Below are positions 16,655-26,285 of a stretch of 64,000 bases of DNA, in pieces. Position numbers and translations under genes: made by a program. The stretch is from Candidatus Aminicenantota bacterium (GTDB taxonomy: Bacteria; Acidobacteriota; Aminicenantia; Aminicenantales; Aminicenantaceae). The notes under the pieces were generated by a model that saw only the letters and a program-made list of their open reading frames with translations, was not told where the DNA came from and made no database searches. Position 1 is the first letter of the stretch. Each line of letters opens with the position of its first letter. The stretch covers positions 3,982,239 through 4,046,238 of the forward strand of contig CP070750.1 of NCBI GenBank assembly GCA_020348385.1, in the 5' to 3' direction.

Positions 16655-17289
16655 GGGCTATCATCAACCAAAGAAAAGTACAAAAAGGCGATCCCCGCAA
16701 GAAGAATTTCAAGAGCGGCATACCGATGGACATCCAAAATGATCAGCTGCGCCCGCAAGGAAAACGAGGGAAGCATTTGGAAAAGCGCCGTTACCACAAG
16801 CACAAGTCCAGACGCCACAAAAATCCAATAAAGGACAATCTGCCACATTTTTCGCCTTCCGGCATTTGTTTTGAGATTCGCCGGGGCTAAATCTTCCTCA
16901 TGCCAAGCATAAAATCTGGCCCGCAAAACGACTGCTAGGCATAAGCACACAGCAAAAAGAGCTCCCAGGACAACATGAAGGAGTAGAGACAAGCCGAACA
17001 ACCGAACCCTCAGGAAAACAAAAAGAAAGCCGCTCAAGACCAAATAACAATAGCTGAACAGCAGACCCAAGTATATCCATCGCTGGTTGGCCGGATATCT
17101 CTGGATGAACCAGGAACGATATATCTCCTGTGAACGTTCGATCCAGGGAGTTTTAACAAAGATAAGGATACCGCTTTGCAGCCAGGGGAAATAGCGATTT
17201 TCAGGACAGCGGCGAAAGCGATGATAGGACAGCAGGAAAAACAGGGCGAGCAAACAGAATATTGAAACGATCACGAACGTCAAGGTCAT
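16651..17289 (-). CDS. Cytochrome b-like integral membrane protein
   Basis: A 212-residue membrane protein with about five hydrophobic segments. The start at 17289 was chosen because ATG overlaps the upstream TGA (ATGA, 17286-17289) and the protein then opens with a membrane segment (MTLTFVIVSIFCLLALF). Histidines in or near helices (LSLLLHVVLG, DVHRYAALE, AWHEED) could ligate haem as in b561-type cytochromes; the assignment to that class is an inference from layout and neighbours. Co-translation with the seven-haem cytochrome suggests it passes electrons between the membrane quinone pool and that protein. Confidence 0.68.
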   Translation of the reverse strand: MTLTFVIVSIFCLLALFFLLSYHRFRRCPENRYFPWLQSGILIFVKTPWIERSQEIYRSWFIQRYPANQRWIYLGLLFSYCYLVLSGFLFVFLRVRLFGLSLLLHVVLGALFAVCLCLAVVLRARFYAWHEEDLAPANLKTNAGRRKMWQIVLYWIFVASGLVLVVTALFQMLPSFSLRAQLIILDVHRYAALEILLAGIAFLYFSLVDDSP

Positions 17290-19619
17290 CTCCTTTTTTC
17301 GAAAAGCCCGGTGTGGCGTCCCAGAATCACCATCAACATGATGAATAGCACAGAGCCCACGAAAGCTGCCGCCACGAATAGAACTCCTTTCAAAAGCGGT
17401 CGCACTCGGAATGAAAGCCCGAAAAGTTTTTGGTAGGGTTTGTCCAAATTCATGAGGGAAAAAGCAGAACGTTCGTCGAAGCCATCCGTTTTCAGAGGCC
17501 CACTCCCTGTTATTTTTCCAAAAAAGAATGCCGAGTTCTCCGAATGACAATCCATGCACCCGTTAATTCCCAGGGATTGCTGGGCGGGCCGCACCCGATG
17601 GCCCAAAGGCCACACAACAGGTTCTGCGGCGGGATGTTTACTGTTTGTAAGTTCTCCCTCTTCATCAAGCTCGAATACTTTTCCTCCAGACACATAGACA
17701 TAAGAAAATTCCCCCGTATCATTTTGGGCAAAAGATTGGAGGACCAGGGCTACCTGTTCTTCTGTCAGGGTTTGTTCGGACCCGACTGTTGCCACGACAG
17801 ACCGTACCTGAAAATCGGAAACAACGGGGGTGCTTTCATCATCTTTCAGCCATACGATTTTCGCTGTCGCTAGCCCCTCTTCTGACCCCTCTTCTTTTTC
17901 CAAGTACCCTTCGGGCAAGTGATACAACGCCCTTTTATAAATTATGCCAGGCTGCCCTGGGATTTTCTCCATAGTACTCAATGCGATGAGGACATTCTGG
18001 ATACGGGTTTCCGCATCGACATCGGGCTCTTCGGCATCGGGATCGAACTCCGGTATGAGAGGTAAAATGCCTCCATCGGTTTTGATCGCCCAAGATATCT
18101 CCGCATTGACCTCTTCCCCTGAATAGGGAGATACATCCAGAAGACCGTCCACGTTGGGCTCATAAACACTTCCCGAAAGAACAAGGACGGGCACACCTTC
18201 GATCTCCCCATATAAAGAAATAGCCTTGAGAACCTCGACGATATTCTCCTGGACCATCAGGATCTCTCCCGCAACTTTCTGCACATCTGATGGCCTGAGC
18301 GGTTTGATGTTTTCTCCCTCCTGCTTTCCCCAAAAAGCAGGCCACATCAACCGGTTCGGGGTTATCTTGTCGGACCGATCCCTCACGAATACTGGTTCGA
18401 CGATATGCGGCCACTGAGTGGACCACTGGGCAACGCCGTAAATGCCAAGACGGTTGCCCCGGGATGTTTTTATGCGGGTCGACTCTTTAGACGGAAGAGG
18501 ACCGGAATGGCAAACCGTGCAGGATAGTCTCTCGAAATGGACTGCCGGGATGCCGGAATGCTCGGGATAAGGAGCTCCCAGCCGTCCGGCCGTTTGACTG
18601 CCCCGCTTGGACAGGTCTTTATCCATATGACAGCCCCAACAGGAAAATTCTCCTCTTCTTTCATCCTGATACTCTTCGCTTTCTTTCTCATAACCTCTGG
18701 TCATGTTGTGCCCGATATCATTCCGGTGGCAGTCCACACATCCTATCCCAGCCGCCGAATGGATATCCTGGTGGGCTGTGAGCCTGGTCTCTCCGACCCG
18801 CGTCACAGAATGACAGGCCAAACAGCGCTGGTCATCTATCGCGGACGGGATGTCAAAAAACACCCGCTGTTTGCTGTCGAATTGTGAAGGCCTGTACCGG
18901 ACCGTAGGAACCACAGCCCATTCGGTATCATCCGGGTTAGGACCGTCAAAAAGATCCCATGTTCCGGGAAGCCGCGACGCCATGCCTCCCACTTCTCCCA
19001 ATCCCGACGACGCTGTCGCTGCCCAGCGGAAATTGTGGCGCAAAACCTGCTTGGCCCACTCGCTGTGGCTCTGCAACCTCGAGGCATTGTGGCATCCCAT
19101 GCAGTTAATCTCCAGTTTCCCGGAGACTTCCCAACGGGACTCGGGACTTAATTCGCCATCCTTCGGTTCAGCGATCCCTCCTCCTGTCATGTGCCGGCCG
19201 AAAAGCAGGGTGAAATCCCATGGTGTCAGATCCAGATCTTCGGGATTCCAAACTCCCGTCCAGTCACGATAGGATAGAGGCAATACGATTCCTGTTTTGG
19301 GATCCGCCCAAATCCAGGGCTCACCCGGCCTGCCATGTTGGGTGGAAGAAAGAGCGTTGAAATGAAGGCCTTCCTTTATGACAGTGTAGTCATGACAGGG
19401 GGCACAGGTGAATTTTGTCGAATAGGGCAGCGCGTAGGAATCGGAAGGCACGATGATTTGGTCGAACTCGTCTTTCAGCTGGAGCCAGTGCACAGCCGTG
19501 GTGCGGCTTCCGTCCCATGTCGTTTTCTCCTGAGTCGTTTGGGCAGGCAAAAACAAGGACCATCCCAGGCCAAAAAGGACCGCTGTCCATACCCAAAAGG
19601 ACGCCCGTGTGTGCTTCAT
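17286..19619 (-). CDS. Membrane-anchored multihaem (seven CXXCH) cytochrome c
   Basis: A 777-residue exported cytochrome. After a signal peptide (about 1-26) there are seven CXXCH haem sites: CAPCH at 72, CMGCH at 173, CLACH at 266, CVDCH at 294, CWGCH at 327, CTVCH at 367 and CMDCH at 688. The gap of about 320 residues between sites six and seven holds an extra acidic region that I cannot assign. A C-terminal membrane helix (about 741-767) followed by a basic tail anchors it. It overlaps both neighbours by 4 bases. The haem sites make it an electron-transfer protein facing the periplasm; the partner is probably the Tat-exported oxidoreductase encoded just before it. Confidence 0.92.
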   Translation of the reverse strand: MKHTRASFWVWTAVLFGLGWSLFLPAQTTQEKTTWDGSRTTAVHWLQLKDEFDQIIVPSDSYALPYSTKFTCAPCHDYTVIKEGLHFNALSSTQHGRPGEPWIWADPKTGIVLPLSYRDWTGVWNPEDLDLTPWDFTLLFGRHMTGGGIAEPKDGELSPESRWEVSGKLEINCMGCHNASRLQSHSEWAKQVLRHNFRWAATASSGLGEVGGMASRLPGTWDLFDGPNPDDTEWAVVPTVRYRPSQFDSKQRVFFDIPSAIDDQRCLACHSVTRVGETRLTAHQDIHSAAGIGCVDCHRNDIGHNMTRGYEKESEEYQDERRGEFSCWGCHMDKDLSKRGSQTAGRLGAPYPEHSGIPAVHFERLSCTVCHSGPLPSKESTRIKTSRGNRLGIYGVAQWSTQWPHIVEPVFVRDRSDKITPNRLMWPAFWGKQEGENIKPLRPSDVQKVAGEILMVQENIVEVLKAISLYGEIEGVPVLVLSGSVYEPNVDGLLDVSPYSGEEVNAEISWAIKTDGGILPLIPEFDPDAEEPDVDAETRIQNVLIALSTMEKIPGQPGIIYKRALYHLPEGYLEKEEGSEEGLATAKIVWLKDDESTPVVSDFQVRSVVATVGSEQTLTEEQVALVLQSFAQNDTGEFSYVYVSGGKVFELDEEGELTNSKHPAAEPVVWPLGHRVRPAQQSLGINGCMDCHSENSAFFFGKITGSGPLKTDGFDERSAFSLMNLDKPYQKLFGLSFRVRPLLKGVLFVAAAFVGSVLFIMLMVILGRHTGLFEKRR

Positions 19620-20989
19620 GCCTTAAAGTCTTGGGGTCGTAGTGCCATCATCCGGCGGCTAGCCACGGCTTCATTGGCCTTTAAAACCGCGACAGCCGAC
19701 TCATAACCGATTTCAGCCGGGCAGCTCAACGGCGTGCCGTGCAGAATGGCACTGAAAAAATTCTCCAGATGGGGTTGATGCGCAGGCTTGGCCAATTCCA
19801 CAGGAAGCGGCCACCGGCCAGCTTCGGCCGTGACCCTTACATCCAGAAAAATATTTTTGGTGTCGATCTTTTGAAGAGGAGGTTTTTCCGTTTTGAGATA
19901 CCCATCCCTGACAAGAGAATCCCATTCCGGGGCATGAGCTTCCCGCATGGCCCAATCTCCTCTCTGTGGGACCTCCGATATGACGATCGAGCCGTTCTCA
20001 CCCATGAAAACCTCATAAAATCCCCCATGTTTGGTCGTTGTCTGGACCTGGTACAGGGCCCGGGCAGGTCCGGATGCTGTATCGAATTCATAGATGGTCA
20101 TTGCGTTATCATACAGTTCCCGATCTTTGTAAAAATCCGTACCCCCGCTGGCCACGACAGATTTGGGTTTTGCCCCCAAAACCCAGCTAAAGAGATCGAT
20201 CTGGTGGGAGCCCAAGTCGACGAGAGGGCCTCCTCCGTATTTTTTGAACCACCGCCAGTTTCGGAACTCGGACATGGACCGGTATCCGTATTTGGATAGG
20301 GTTGCCTGGGGGATGGCGTATCTGTTGGGCCAACCCAACATTTCGCTCTTGGCGCTGTTCCACTGGGCATAAAGGACGTTCACCCGTCCCAAAATCTTTT
20401 TCTCATGGATCAGCTTATTGATGGCGTGGAGGTACCGAGGATTGCTCCGGCGCTGGTGCCCGATCTGGAGAAGTTTTCCTGTTCGGTGAGCTGTCTGCAC
20501 CATGGTTTTGGCGTTCGACAAGGAATTGGACATCTCCTTTTCGCAGTACACATGGAGGCCTGCTTCCATGCAGGCGTTGGCGTGGTCGGCATGCACCCAA
20601 TCCGGAGAAGCCACGACCGCAGCATCCAGATTCTTTTCTTTGGTCAAAAGATCCCTGTAGTCCTCGTATACCTCGACCTCTTGCCCGTACTTGGACAAGT
20701 AGCGGCTGGCATACTGCTGGCTGTACTCCCAGATGTCACAGATGGCCGTGATGCGGACTTCGGGGATGCGCAGCATGGACTCGATCAACACTCTCCCCTG
20801 AAGGCCTGTGCCGATCACGGCGACGTTCAGTTCTGCCGGCTTTTTCTCTTCCTGAATCCTTCGTGCCGATGATGACCTGGCTATAGCAGGGCCTGCCAAA
20901 GCCACGCCCAATCCGGCCGATGCCGAAGACTTGAGAAAATCCCGCCGGGAAAGCTTTTTTTCTTTTTCGCCATGGTTTGATTCAATCAT
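19616..20989 (-). CDS. Tat-exported Gfo/Idh/MocA oxidoreductase coupled to cytochromes
   Basis: A 457-residue Gfo/Idh/MocA protein. The Tat motif SRRDFLKSS (about 14-22) and an Ala-rich stretch precede the Rossmann motif AVIGTGLQG. The usual EKP reads EKEMS here, keeping Lys but losing Pro. VDLGSHQIDLFSW supplies the catalytic-site Asp and His. Its stop overlaps the start of the seven-haem cytochrome (ATGA at 19616-19619). The family normally uses tightly bound NAD(P) for sugar oxidation. Here translational coupling to cytochromes suggests the cofactor is reoxidised by the respiratory chain. It lies 58 bp downstream of a TIM-barrel isomerase gene. Confidence 0.9.
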   Translation of the reverse strand: MIESNHGEKEKKLSRRDFLKSSASAGLGVALAGPAIARSSSARRIQEEKKPAELNVAVIGTGLQGRVLIESMLRIPEVRITAICDIWEYSQQYASRYLSKYGQEVEVYEDYRDLLTKEKNLDAAVVASPDWVHADHANACMEAGLHVYCEKEMSNSLSNAKTMVQTAHRTGKLLQIGHQRRSNPRYLHAINKLIHEKKILGRVNVLYAQWNSAKSEMLGWPNRYAIPQATLSKYGYRSMSEFRNWRWFKKYGGGPLVDLGSHQIDLFSWVLGAKPKSVVASGGTDFYKDRELYDNAMTIYEFDTASGPARALYQVQTTTKHGGFYEVFMGENGSIVISEVPQRGDWAMREAHAPEWDSLVRDGYLKTEKPPLQKIDTKNIFLDVRVTAEAGRWPLPVELAKPAHQPHLENFFSAILHGTPLSCPAEIGYESAVAVLKANEAVASRRMMALRPQDFKA

Positions 20990-21047
20990 GCCAATCTCTC
21001 GCTTAGTTCATAAAATCTTGCCCTTGCAGGCTTTCTATATTGTCAAA

Positions 21048-22037
21048 TTATCCCTTAAATTCCTTGTCGAACGCCACATCCGATGGAGCGAAGTTCATGC
21101 TTTTTACAAACTCCACCGATTCCTGAGCGCCGAATTCTCTATCCATGCCGTTGTCTTCCCATTCGACCGAGAGAGGCCCGCTATAACCGACATCGTTCAA
21201 GGCACGGATGATCTCCTCAAAATTAACGTCCCCGTGTCCCAGAGACCGGAAGTTCCACCCTCGGCGAAGGTCACCAAAGGGCAAATGCGATCCAAGTATT
21301 CCGGTTTTGCCATCCAGAGTGACCGCCACATCCTTCATGTGAGTGTGGTATATCCTGTCCGGAAATTCGAGGATAAATAAATGTGGCTCCATTCCCTGCC
21401 AGACGAGATGGCTGGGATCGAAGTTCAACCCTAATGTGGGCCTGTTTTCGAACACGTCAAAAAGCTTTTTGGTGGAGTACAGATCGAAGGCGATCTCTGT
21501 GGGATGAACTTCGAGCGCAAACTTCACTCCCAGGCGGTCGAATTCGTCGAAAATCGGCGTCCACAGCTCGCGTATCTTCTGGAAGCCTGCTTCCACCATC
21601 TCATCGGTCGTGGGCGGAAAGGAATACCAGAATGCCCAAATCGGCGATCCCAAGAATCCGCTGACCACATAGCAGCCCATATTCTTGGCCGCCTGGGCCG
21701 AAAACTTCATCTCTTCGGCTGCCCACTGGCGGATCTTTTCGGGTTTCCCTTTGACGTCATCGGGGACAAAAATATCCAACCGTTCATCCGGCCTGTCGCC
21801 CACACACTGACCGGCCAGGTGGGTTCCCAAAGCCCAACATTTCAGGTTGTATTTTTCGAGAATCTTCTTTTTTTCTTCCACATATCCCGGGTCTTCGGCA
21901 GCTTTTTGTACCTCCATATGATCTCCCCAACAGGCAATCTCCAAACCGTCATAACCCCACCCGCTGGCTTTTTGGCAGATATCCTCAAAGGGCAAATCCG
22001 CCCATTGCCCGGTGAATAATGTCACTGGCCTTCCCAT
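21048..22037 (-). CDS. Sugar phosphate isomerase/epimerase-like TIM barrel (PF01261)
   Basis: A 329-residue cytoplasmic TIM-barrel protein of the xylose-isomerase-like/AP-endonuclease-2 family. Metal ligands are visible as Glu in LEVHPTE, Asp and His in NFDPSHLVW, His in HTHMKD and Glu in VEWEDN. Related proteins isomerise or epimerise sugars, and some act on 3-keto sugars. It has no signal peptide, unlike the Tat-exported relative at 32443. AGGAGG stands 5 bases before the ATG. It is likely in one operon with the cytosolic oxidoreductase at 22120 and the cytochrome unit downstream. Confidence 0.88.
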   Translation of the reverse strand: MGRPVTLFTGQWADLPFEDICQKASGWGYDGLEIACWGDHMEVQKAAEDPGYVEEKKKILEKYNLKCWALGTHLAGQCVGDRPDERLDIFVPDDVKGKPEKIRQWAAEEMKFSAQAAKNMGCYVVSGFLGSPIWAFWYSFPPTTDEMVEAGFQKIRELWTPIFDEFDRLGVKFALEVHPTEIAFDLYSTKKLFDVFENRPTLGLNFDPSHLVWQGMEPHLFILEFPDRIYHTHMKDVAVTLDGKTGILGSHLPFGDLRRGWNFRSLGHGDVNFEEIIRALNDVGYSGPLSVEWEDNGMDREFGAQESVEFVKSMNFAPSDVAFDKEFKG

Positions 22038-22119
22038 TCTTACCTCCTTCCAACTTACAAAAATCTTTCTTAGGAAATTATTTCCTTTTTAATCGACATT
22101 TATTACAAATGATCCAGTA

Positions 22120-23292
22120 TCAAAATTCGAGCCAAATGGCTCCTCTCTTGGAACTTTCCACACACTTTTCGATAAATCTCACGCCTTGGACTCCTTCGTC
22201 GACACCGGGAAAGTCCATTTCCTCGACCGTCAAGGACTCGCCGGCCAGCTTTTTGCCCAACGCATCACAGAAGGTGGAATAGATGTTGGCAAAAGCTTCG
22301 AAATAACCTTCCGGATGGCCGGATGGAATCCGTGAATAGCCCTGGGCATGGGGATAAAGGTCATCCCTACCCCGGGAGATAATGGAGGTCGGTTTATCCA
22401 GGTCACAAATTTTGGCGTAGTTGGGATCCTCCTGGGACCATTCGATCGATCCCTTCGTGCCGTAAATCCTCACTCTGAGGCCGTTATCATGACCCACCGC
22501 GATCTGAGAGCTCCAGTACAGGCCTTTGGCTCCGGTGTTGTATTCGACCATAATGGACGCGTTGTCATCGAGAGTCCTTCCTTTAACAAACGTATCCAAA
22601 CGGGCACACAACGATCGAATTTTCAATCCCGTCAGGTAGGATACCATGTTTTCGATGTGGCTGCCGATATCGCCCACACAGTTGGAGATACCCGTCAGTT
22701 CGGGATCCGTTCTCCAGGCGGCCTGTTTCTGTCCGCTCTCTTCCAAAGGGGTAGAAAGCCACTCCTGCGGATACTCGGCATTGACGAAACGGATGTCACC
22801 CAAATCCCCCTTTGCGATCATTTCCCGGAGGTGTTTGACCACCGGATATCCGGTGTAGGTGTATGTCACACAAAAAAATAGACCTTTTTCCTTTGCGAGC
22901 CTTGCCAGCTCTTCGGCATCGCCGCTGTCGGTTGTCAATGGTTTGTCGCAGACCACATGAATGCCGTTTTCCATGGCCGATTTTGCGATGGTAAAATGAG
23001 AATTGTTCGGTGTAACGATGACCACAAAATCTATCTTATCATCCCGCTTTCCCTCGGCTGTCATCATCTCTTCGAAGGACGCGTACAATCGGTCTTCATC
23101 CAATCCTAACATGCTTCCTGTCGCCAGGGTATTTTGATGGTCCTGGGAAAAACAACCGGCGACCAATTCGGCCTTGCCATCCAGAGCGATAGATTTCCGG
23201 TGCACTTCACCGATAAAGGCGCCCTGTCCTCCCCCGACCATCCCATAAGTCAGTTTTTTTGTTCTTTTATCACCAGCGCTACCTTCTATCAT
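22120..23292 (-). CDS. Cytoplasmic Gfo/Idh/MocA oxidoreductase
   Basis: A 390-residue NAD(P)-dependent oxidoreductase. It lacks the Tat signal carried by the five other family members here, so it should act in the cytoplasm, perhaps as the final reductase that regenerates an ordinary sugar. The Rossmann motif is GMVGGGQGAFIG; VCDKPLTTD carries the conserved Lys-Pro; GDIGSHIENMVSYL supplies the active-site Asp and His. The Shine-Dalgarno is strong (AGGAGGTGATC). It is followed by the PF01261 gene at 22037 after 82 bp and appears to lead the operon running down to apbE. Confidence 0.9.
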   Translation of the reverse strand: MIEGSAGDKRTKKLTYGMVGGGQGAFIGEVHRKSIALDGKAELVAGCFSQDHQNTLATGSMLGLDEDRLYASFEEMMTAEGKRDDKIDFVVIVTPNNSHFTIAKSAMENGIHVVCDKPLTTDSGDAEELARLAKEKGLFFCVTYTYTGYPVVKHLREMIAKGDLGDIRFVNAEYPQEWLSTPLEESGQKQAAWRTDPELTGISNCVGDIGSHIENMVSYLTGLKIRSLCARLDTFVKGRTLDDNASIMVEYNTGAKGLYWSSQIAVGHDNGLRVRIYGTKGSIEWSQEDPNYAKICDLDKPTSIISRGRDDLYPHAQGYSRIPSGHPEGYFEAFANIYSTFCDALGKKLAGESLTVEEMDFPGVDEGVQGVRFIEKCVESSKRGAIWLEF

Positions 23293-23431
23293 AAGATCAC
23301 CTCCTGATGAAAAAAGGAATAAATGCAGCTATATACTAATCCAAACAGATCAAATTTTCAAAGGCGAAAAAATGTCAAAAACCATATGCCTGGTAATATT
23401 GGGGGATTGCTTCACTACGTCCGCAACTTCA

Positions 23432-26074
23432 TTACAGGGTGAAGCGGTAGTTTACCTTGATGAGAAAAATGTTATCCCCGGGAGCCCGCAGCATGAGTGA
23501 GAGGTCCCGGTTGAAGTCGAAGTTGCCGGGATGGGAATAATCGGCGCGATTTTGTGTCCAGACAGCATAGATGGTGGAACCGGGACGGTATTCCCATCGC
23601 AGGACAACGGTCCCCCGAAGAGATTTGAGGTTGAAATCGGGATCGCGGAATGAAAACGGAGGGCTGGATCCCGGTCCGTCGGGATCTACCGTGTAAATTC
23701 CGCCATCGAGGCTTATCGTCGAGGTCCCCGAGCCAAAGGAGTCAAAATCGAAAGTGAGAGCCGCTCGAAGTTCCTTGTAGTTGAAAAAATTCCCTGTTCC
23801 TAAAAAAGGCTGCAAATAGGCCTGGAGGCTGAGTCTGGGGGTAAAAATCCAATTCAGCCTGATTTCCATGGAAGCGGTTTCCTGGATGACGTTCGAGAGA
23901 ATGTATCGCACCCCGTAGGTTTCGACTTTGAGGGGATCGGCTTCCTGGCTTATGTACTGACCGACAGAATGCCGCCAGGAATATTCGGGTTCGATCGAAA
24001 TGCTGAGGTTGGTGCTGGGCTTCCAGCGGATGGAAGCTCCGAAGGAATAATTGTAGGCTCCGAACGGATGATCCCGGTAGTGCCCGAATAGCCCTAAAAC
24101 CACGCGCCGGCGGTTGTCGCTGGTAATGCTTGGCCGGATGGTGGCCCCCCAAGGATAAGCTGCCAACGGACCGCCCCTTGTTAAGTAATGGCTGGTGCGG
24201 TTGGGATCGTAGCTCAAATACAGGTTCCCTCTCCAGTAATTTAAAAGCTGGGCTGTGCCGCTGAGGATGTAATTTTCATTCGTCCGGATTCCCCCAAAAT
24301 CATAGCTGCGAAGGGTGGCGGCGGTCACCTTCCAGTTGCGGAAGACTTTCCCCGGGTGGTAGGACTGGTACCCGACCTCCACATGGCCGTTGACGACATC
24401 ACCTCTCGTATGATAGCCCAAGTCCACAGCATGGAATCCCGGGGACACCGCTCCCAGAGCTGCGTTAAACACAAAGGATCCCTTTTGTTTGTTGACAAAA
24501 ATACGGCCGGCCCAGCCGTTGAGAGTGGTCGCCTCGGGATCGAAATCCACGTAATCCACATCCGGACGCTGATAATAGTGGAGGGAGGACAATTGCAGAC
24601 GGGAGATGGCTTCTGGGGAGCCTGAAACCGTGGTCCCCCCGGCCCAGCCCGTAATCACCCAAGTTCGATCCCGGTCGAGAAAGGTCCATCCATCCAGGCC
24701 AAAACTAAAGGCGCTCCTAGGCAATCGGCTTTGCAGTGCTTCCTGCTCAAGGTCACGCCAGGTACCAGTGGCGATAAATCCCAGGCCCTGGAACCCCCCT
24801 TTGATCTCCTTTAATGCTCTTACCACGCCGTAGGATGAGAATGGCTCAACCTCATAGGAGAGGCGATCCACGCCGTTATCGATCCAAGCGTATTCCCTTT
24901 GGGTAAGAGCGGTCATCACTCCCAAATTCCATCCATCACCCATTTTCCCTGTTATCTTGGCGGCACCCAGGATGGTGGCCCAATCCGGGTAGTCGACGTA
25001 TCCGGGGATAGGAATATACCCTTGAGGAGAGCGGCCGATACGCCGGCTGTAGAAAAAACTGGGATCACTCCATCCCAGATTTCGCCGCACATTGGCTCCG
25101 CCATTACCGAACCGGAAAATATCGGCCCCCTCGACAAAAAAGGGCCGCTTTTCCACATAGTAAGTTTCTTGGTCGCTAATATTGATCACAGCCGGATCCA
25201 CCTCCACTTGGCCAAAATCAGGATTCACGCTCACATTCAGTGTCAAGTGGGTCTGGAGGGCGGACTTTAAGTCAAGTCCAATGTTTCCAGCATATTCCGA
25301 TCCTGTCCGGAATGGATTTTCCGGAATAGCAGGGCTGTATTCAGCCCGGGCCACGGTGTAGGGTAAAACTTCCACCAGACGGCGCGGATGGATATCGCTT
25401 ATCCCGTTCAAATCGGCAAAACGGGAAACATACCCGCTTTCCTCTTTGGGAATCCAGGAATAAACACTGCGTTCGTTTTTGCGTTTGATGGTCCGGAAAA
25501 AATTAACGCCCCATGTGTAGCTGTCTTTTTTCCGGAAGCGCAATTGGTGGAAGGGGATACGCAATTCTACGGCCCATCCCTGATTATCGATGCGCGTGGC
25601 ATACTCCCAGATCCCATCCCAGGTCATGTCCACACCTTCATCGTTAAACAGGGTTCCATCCTGGATGGCTCCAGCAGGATTGATAGCAAATTGGAAACCG
25701 CTGCGCTTGTCATAGTAGGGATCGACGGCAAAGACAAACCAGTCCGATTCCACCTCCGCATCTCGGCGGCCCAGAAGACTGATGATCCCCGCCGGATTGC
25801 TGTCGTACAAGCGGGCAGCCACATACATATTCCCGTTGTCAAAAGCCACCCAGACTATGGTTTTCTCCGAGGCTGGGGCTCCGTCTTCGGGATCGGACTG
25901 ACGAAATCCGATAAATCCGTCGGATTTCCAGACATCCTCGCTCAAAACTCCATCGACCTGGATAGGCGTTTTTGTGCGCACAGCCTGGACAGGAGAAGGA
26001 ATGGGCACCAGATTATCGGTAAACGACAAAGCAGGAAATAATAGGAAAAGAACAAAAACCAATCGTTTCAACAT
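23432..26074 (-). CDS. DUF5916 outer-membrane protein with CBM9-like domain
   Basis: An 880-residue protein with a signal peptide (about 1-19), an N-terminal carbohydrate-binding family 9-like beta-sandwich (about 32-230, IQVDGVLSEDVWKSDGF and WAVELRIPFHQLRF) and a long C-terminal part (about 240-880) of the DUF5916 type. That part carries the hallmark YYVEKRPFFVEGADIF and many amphipathic strands of an outer-membrane barrel. The function of the family is unknown; sugar capture at the surface is plausible from the CBM9 domain. It is transcribed alone, between the oxidoreductase operon and the toxin-antitoxin pair. Confidence 0.88.
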   Translation of the reverse strand: MLKRLVFVLFLLFPALSFTDNLVPIPSPVQAVRTKTPIQVDGVLSEDVWKSDGFIGFRQSDPEDGAPASEKTIVWVAFDNGNMYVAARLYDSNPAGIISLLGRRDAEVESDWFVFAVDPYYDKRSGFQFAINPAGAIQDGTLFNDEGVDMTWDGIWEYATRIDNQGWAVELRIPFHQLRFRKKDSYTWGVNFFRTIKRKNERSVYSWIPKEESGYVSRFADLNGISDIHPRRLVEVLPYTVARAEYSPAIPENPFRTGSEYAGNIGLDLKSALQTHLTLNVSVNPDFGQVEVDPAVINISDQETYYVEKRPFFVEGADIFRFGNGGANVRRNLGWSDPSFFYSRRIGRSPQGYIPIPGYVDYPDWATILGAAKITGKMGDGWNLGVMTALTQREYAWIDNGVDRLSYEVEPFSSYGVVRALKEIKGGFQGLGFIATGTWRDLEQEALQSRLPRSAFSFGLDGWTFLDRDRTWVITGWAGGTTVSGSPEAISRLQLSSLHYYQRPDVDYVDFDPEATTLNGWAGRIFVNKQKGSFVFNAALGAVSPGFHAVDLGYHTRGDVVNGHVEVGYQSYHPGKVFRNWKVTAATLRSYDFGGIRTNENYILSGTAQLLNYWRGNLYLSYDPNRTSHYLTRGGPLAAYPWGATIRPSITSDNRRRVVLGLFGHYRDHPFGAYNYSFGASIRWKPSTNLSISIEPEYSWRHSVGQYISQEADPLKVETYGVRYILSNVIQETASMEIRLNWIFTPRLSLQAYLQPFLGTGNFFNYKELRAALTFDFDSFGSGTSTISLDGGIYTVDPDGPGSSPPFSFRDPDFNLKSLRGTVVLRWEYRPGSTIYAVWTQNRADYSHPGNFDFNRDLSLMLRAPGDNIFLIKVNYRFTL

Positions 26075-26285
26075 CAGAACGGAAGATTATAATAAAATAT
26101 TAGAGGGAAAAACTACCAGAAAACTCAAATTTTGTATCTTTTTTCCCTTTTGTAAGCATTTCTAAAACCATTTTGATTTTAAATCAGTCGCGTAATCTGA
26201 AGAGGAAGCCATCCGGAGAAGAGCGAGCATGGTTTCCCTGACTGATACTTGGCAGTTGGAAGAATTGCAATGGTAATTGAAATGC

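Noticed and set aside
15722-17289. NosR/RnfG-like flavin target for ApbE within the operon
   Set aside because: No FMN_bind domain or S/T-G-A-T/S acceptor motif is visible in the neighbouring proteins, so the flavinylation target is left open.
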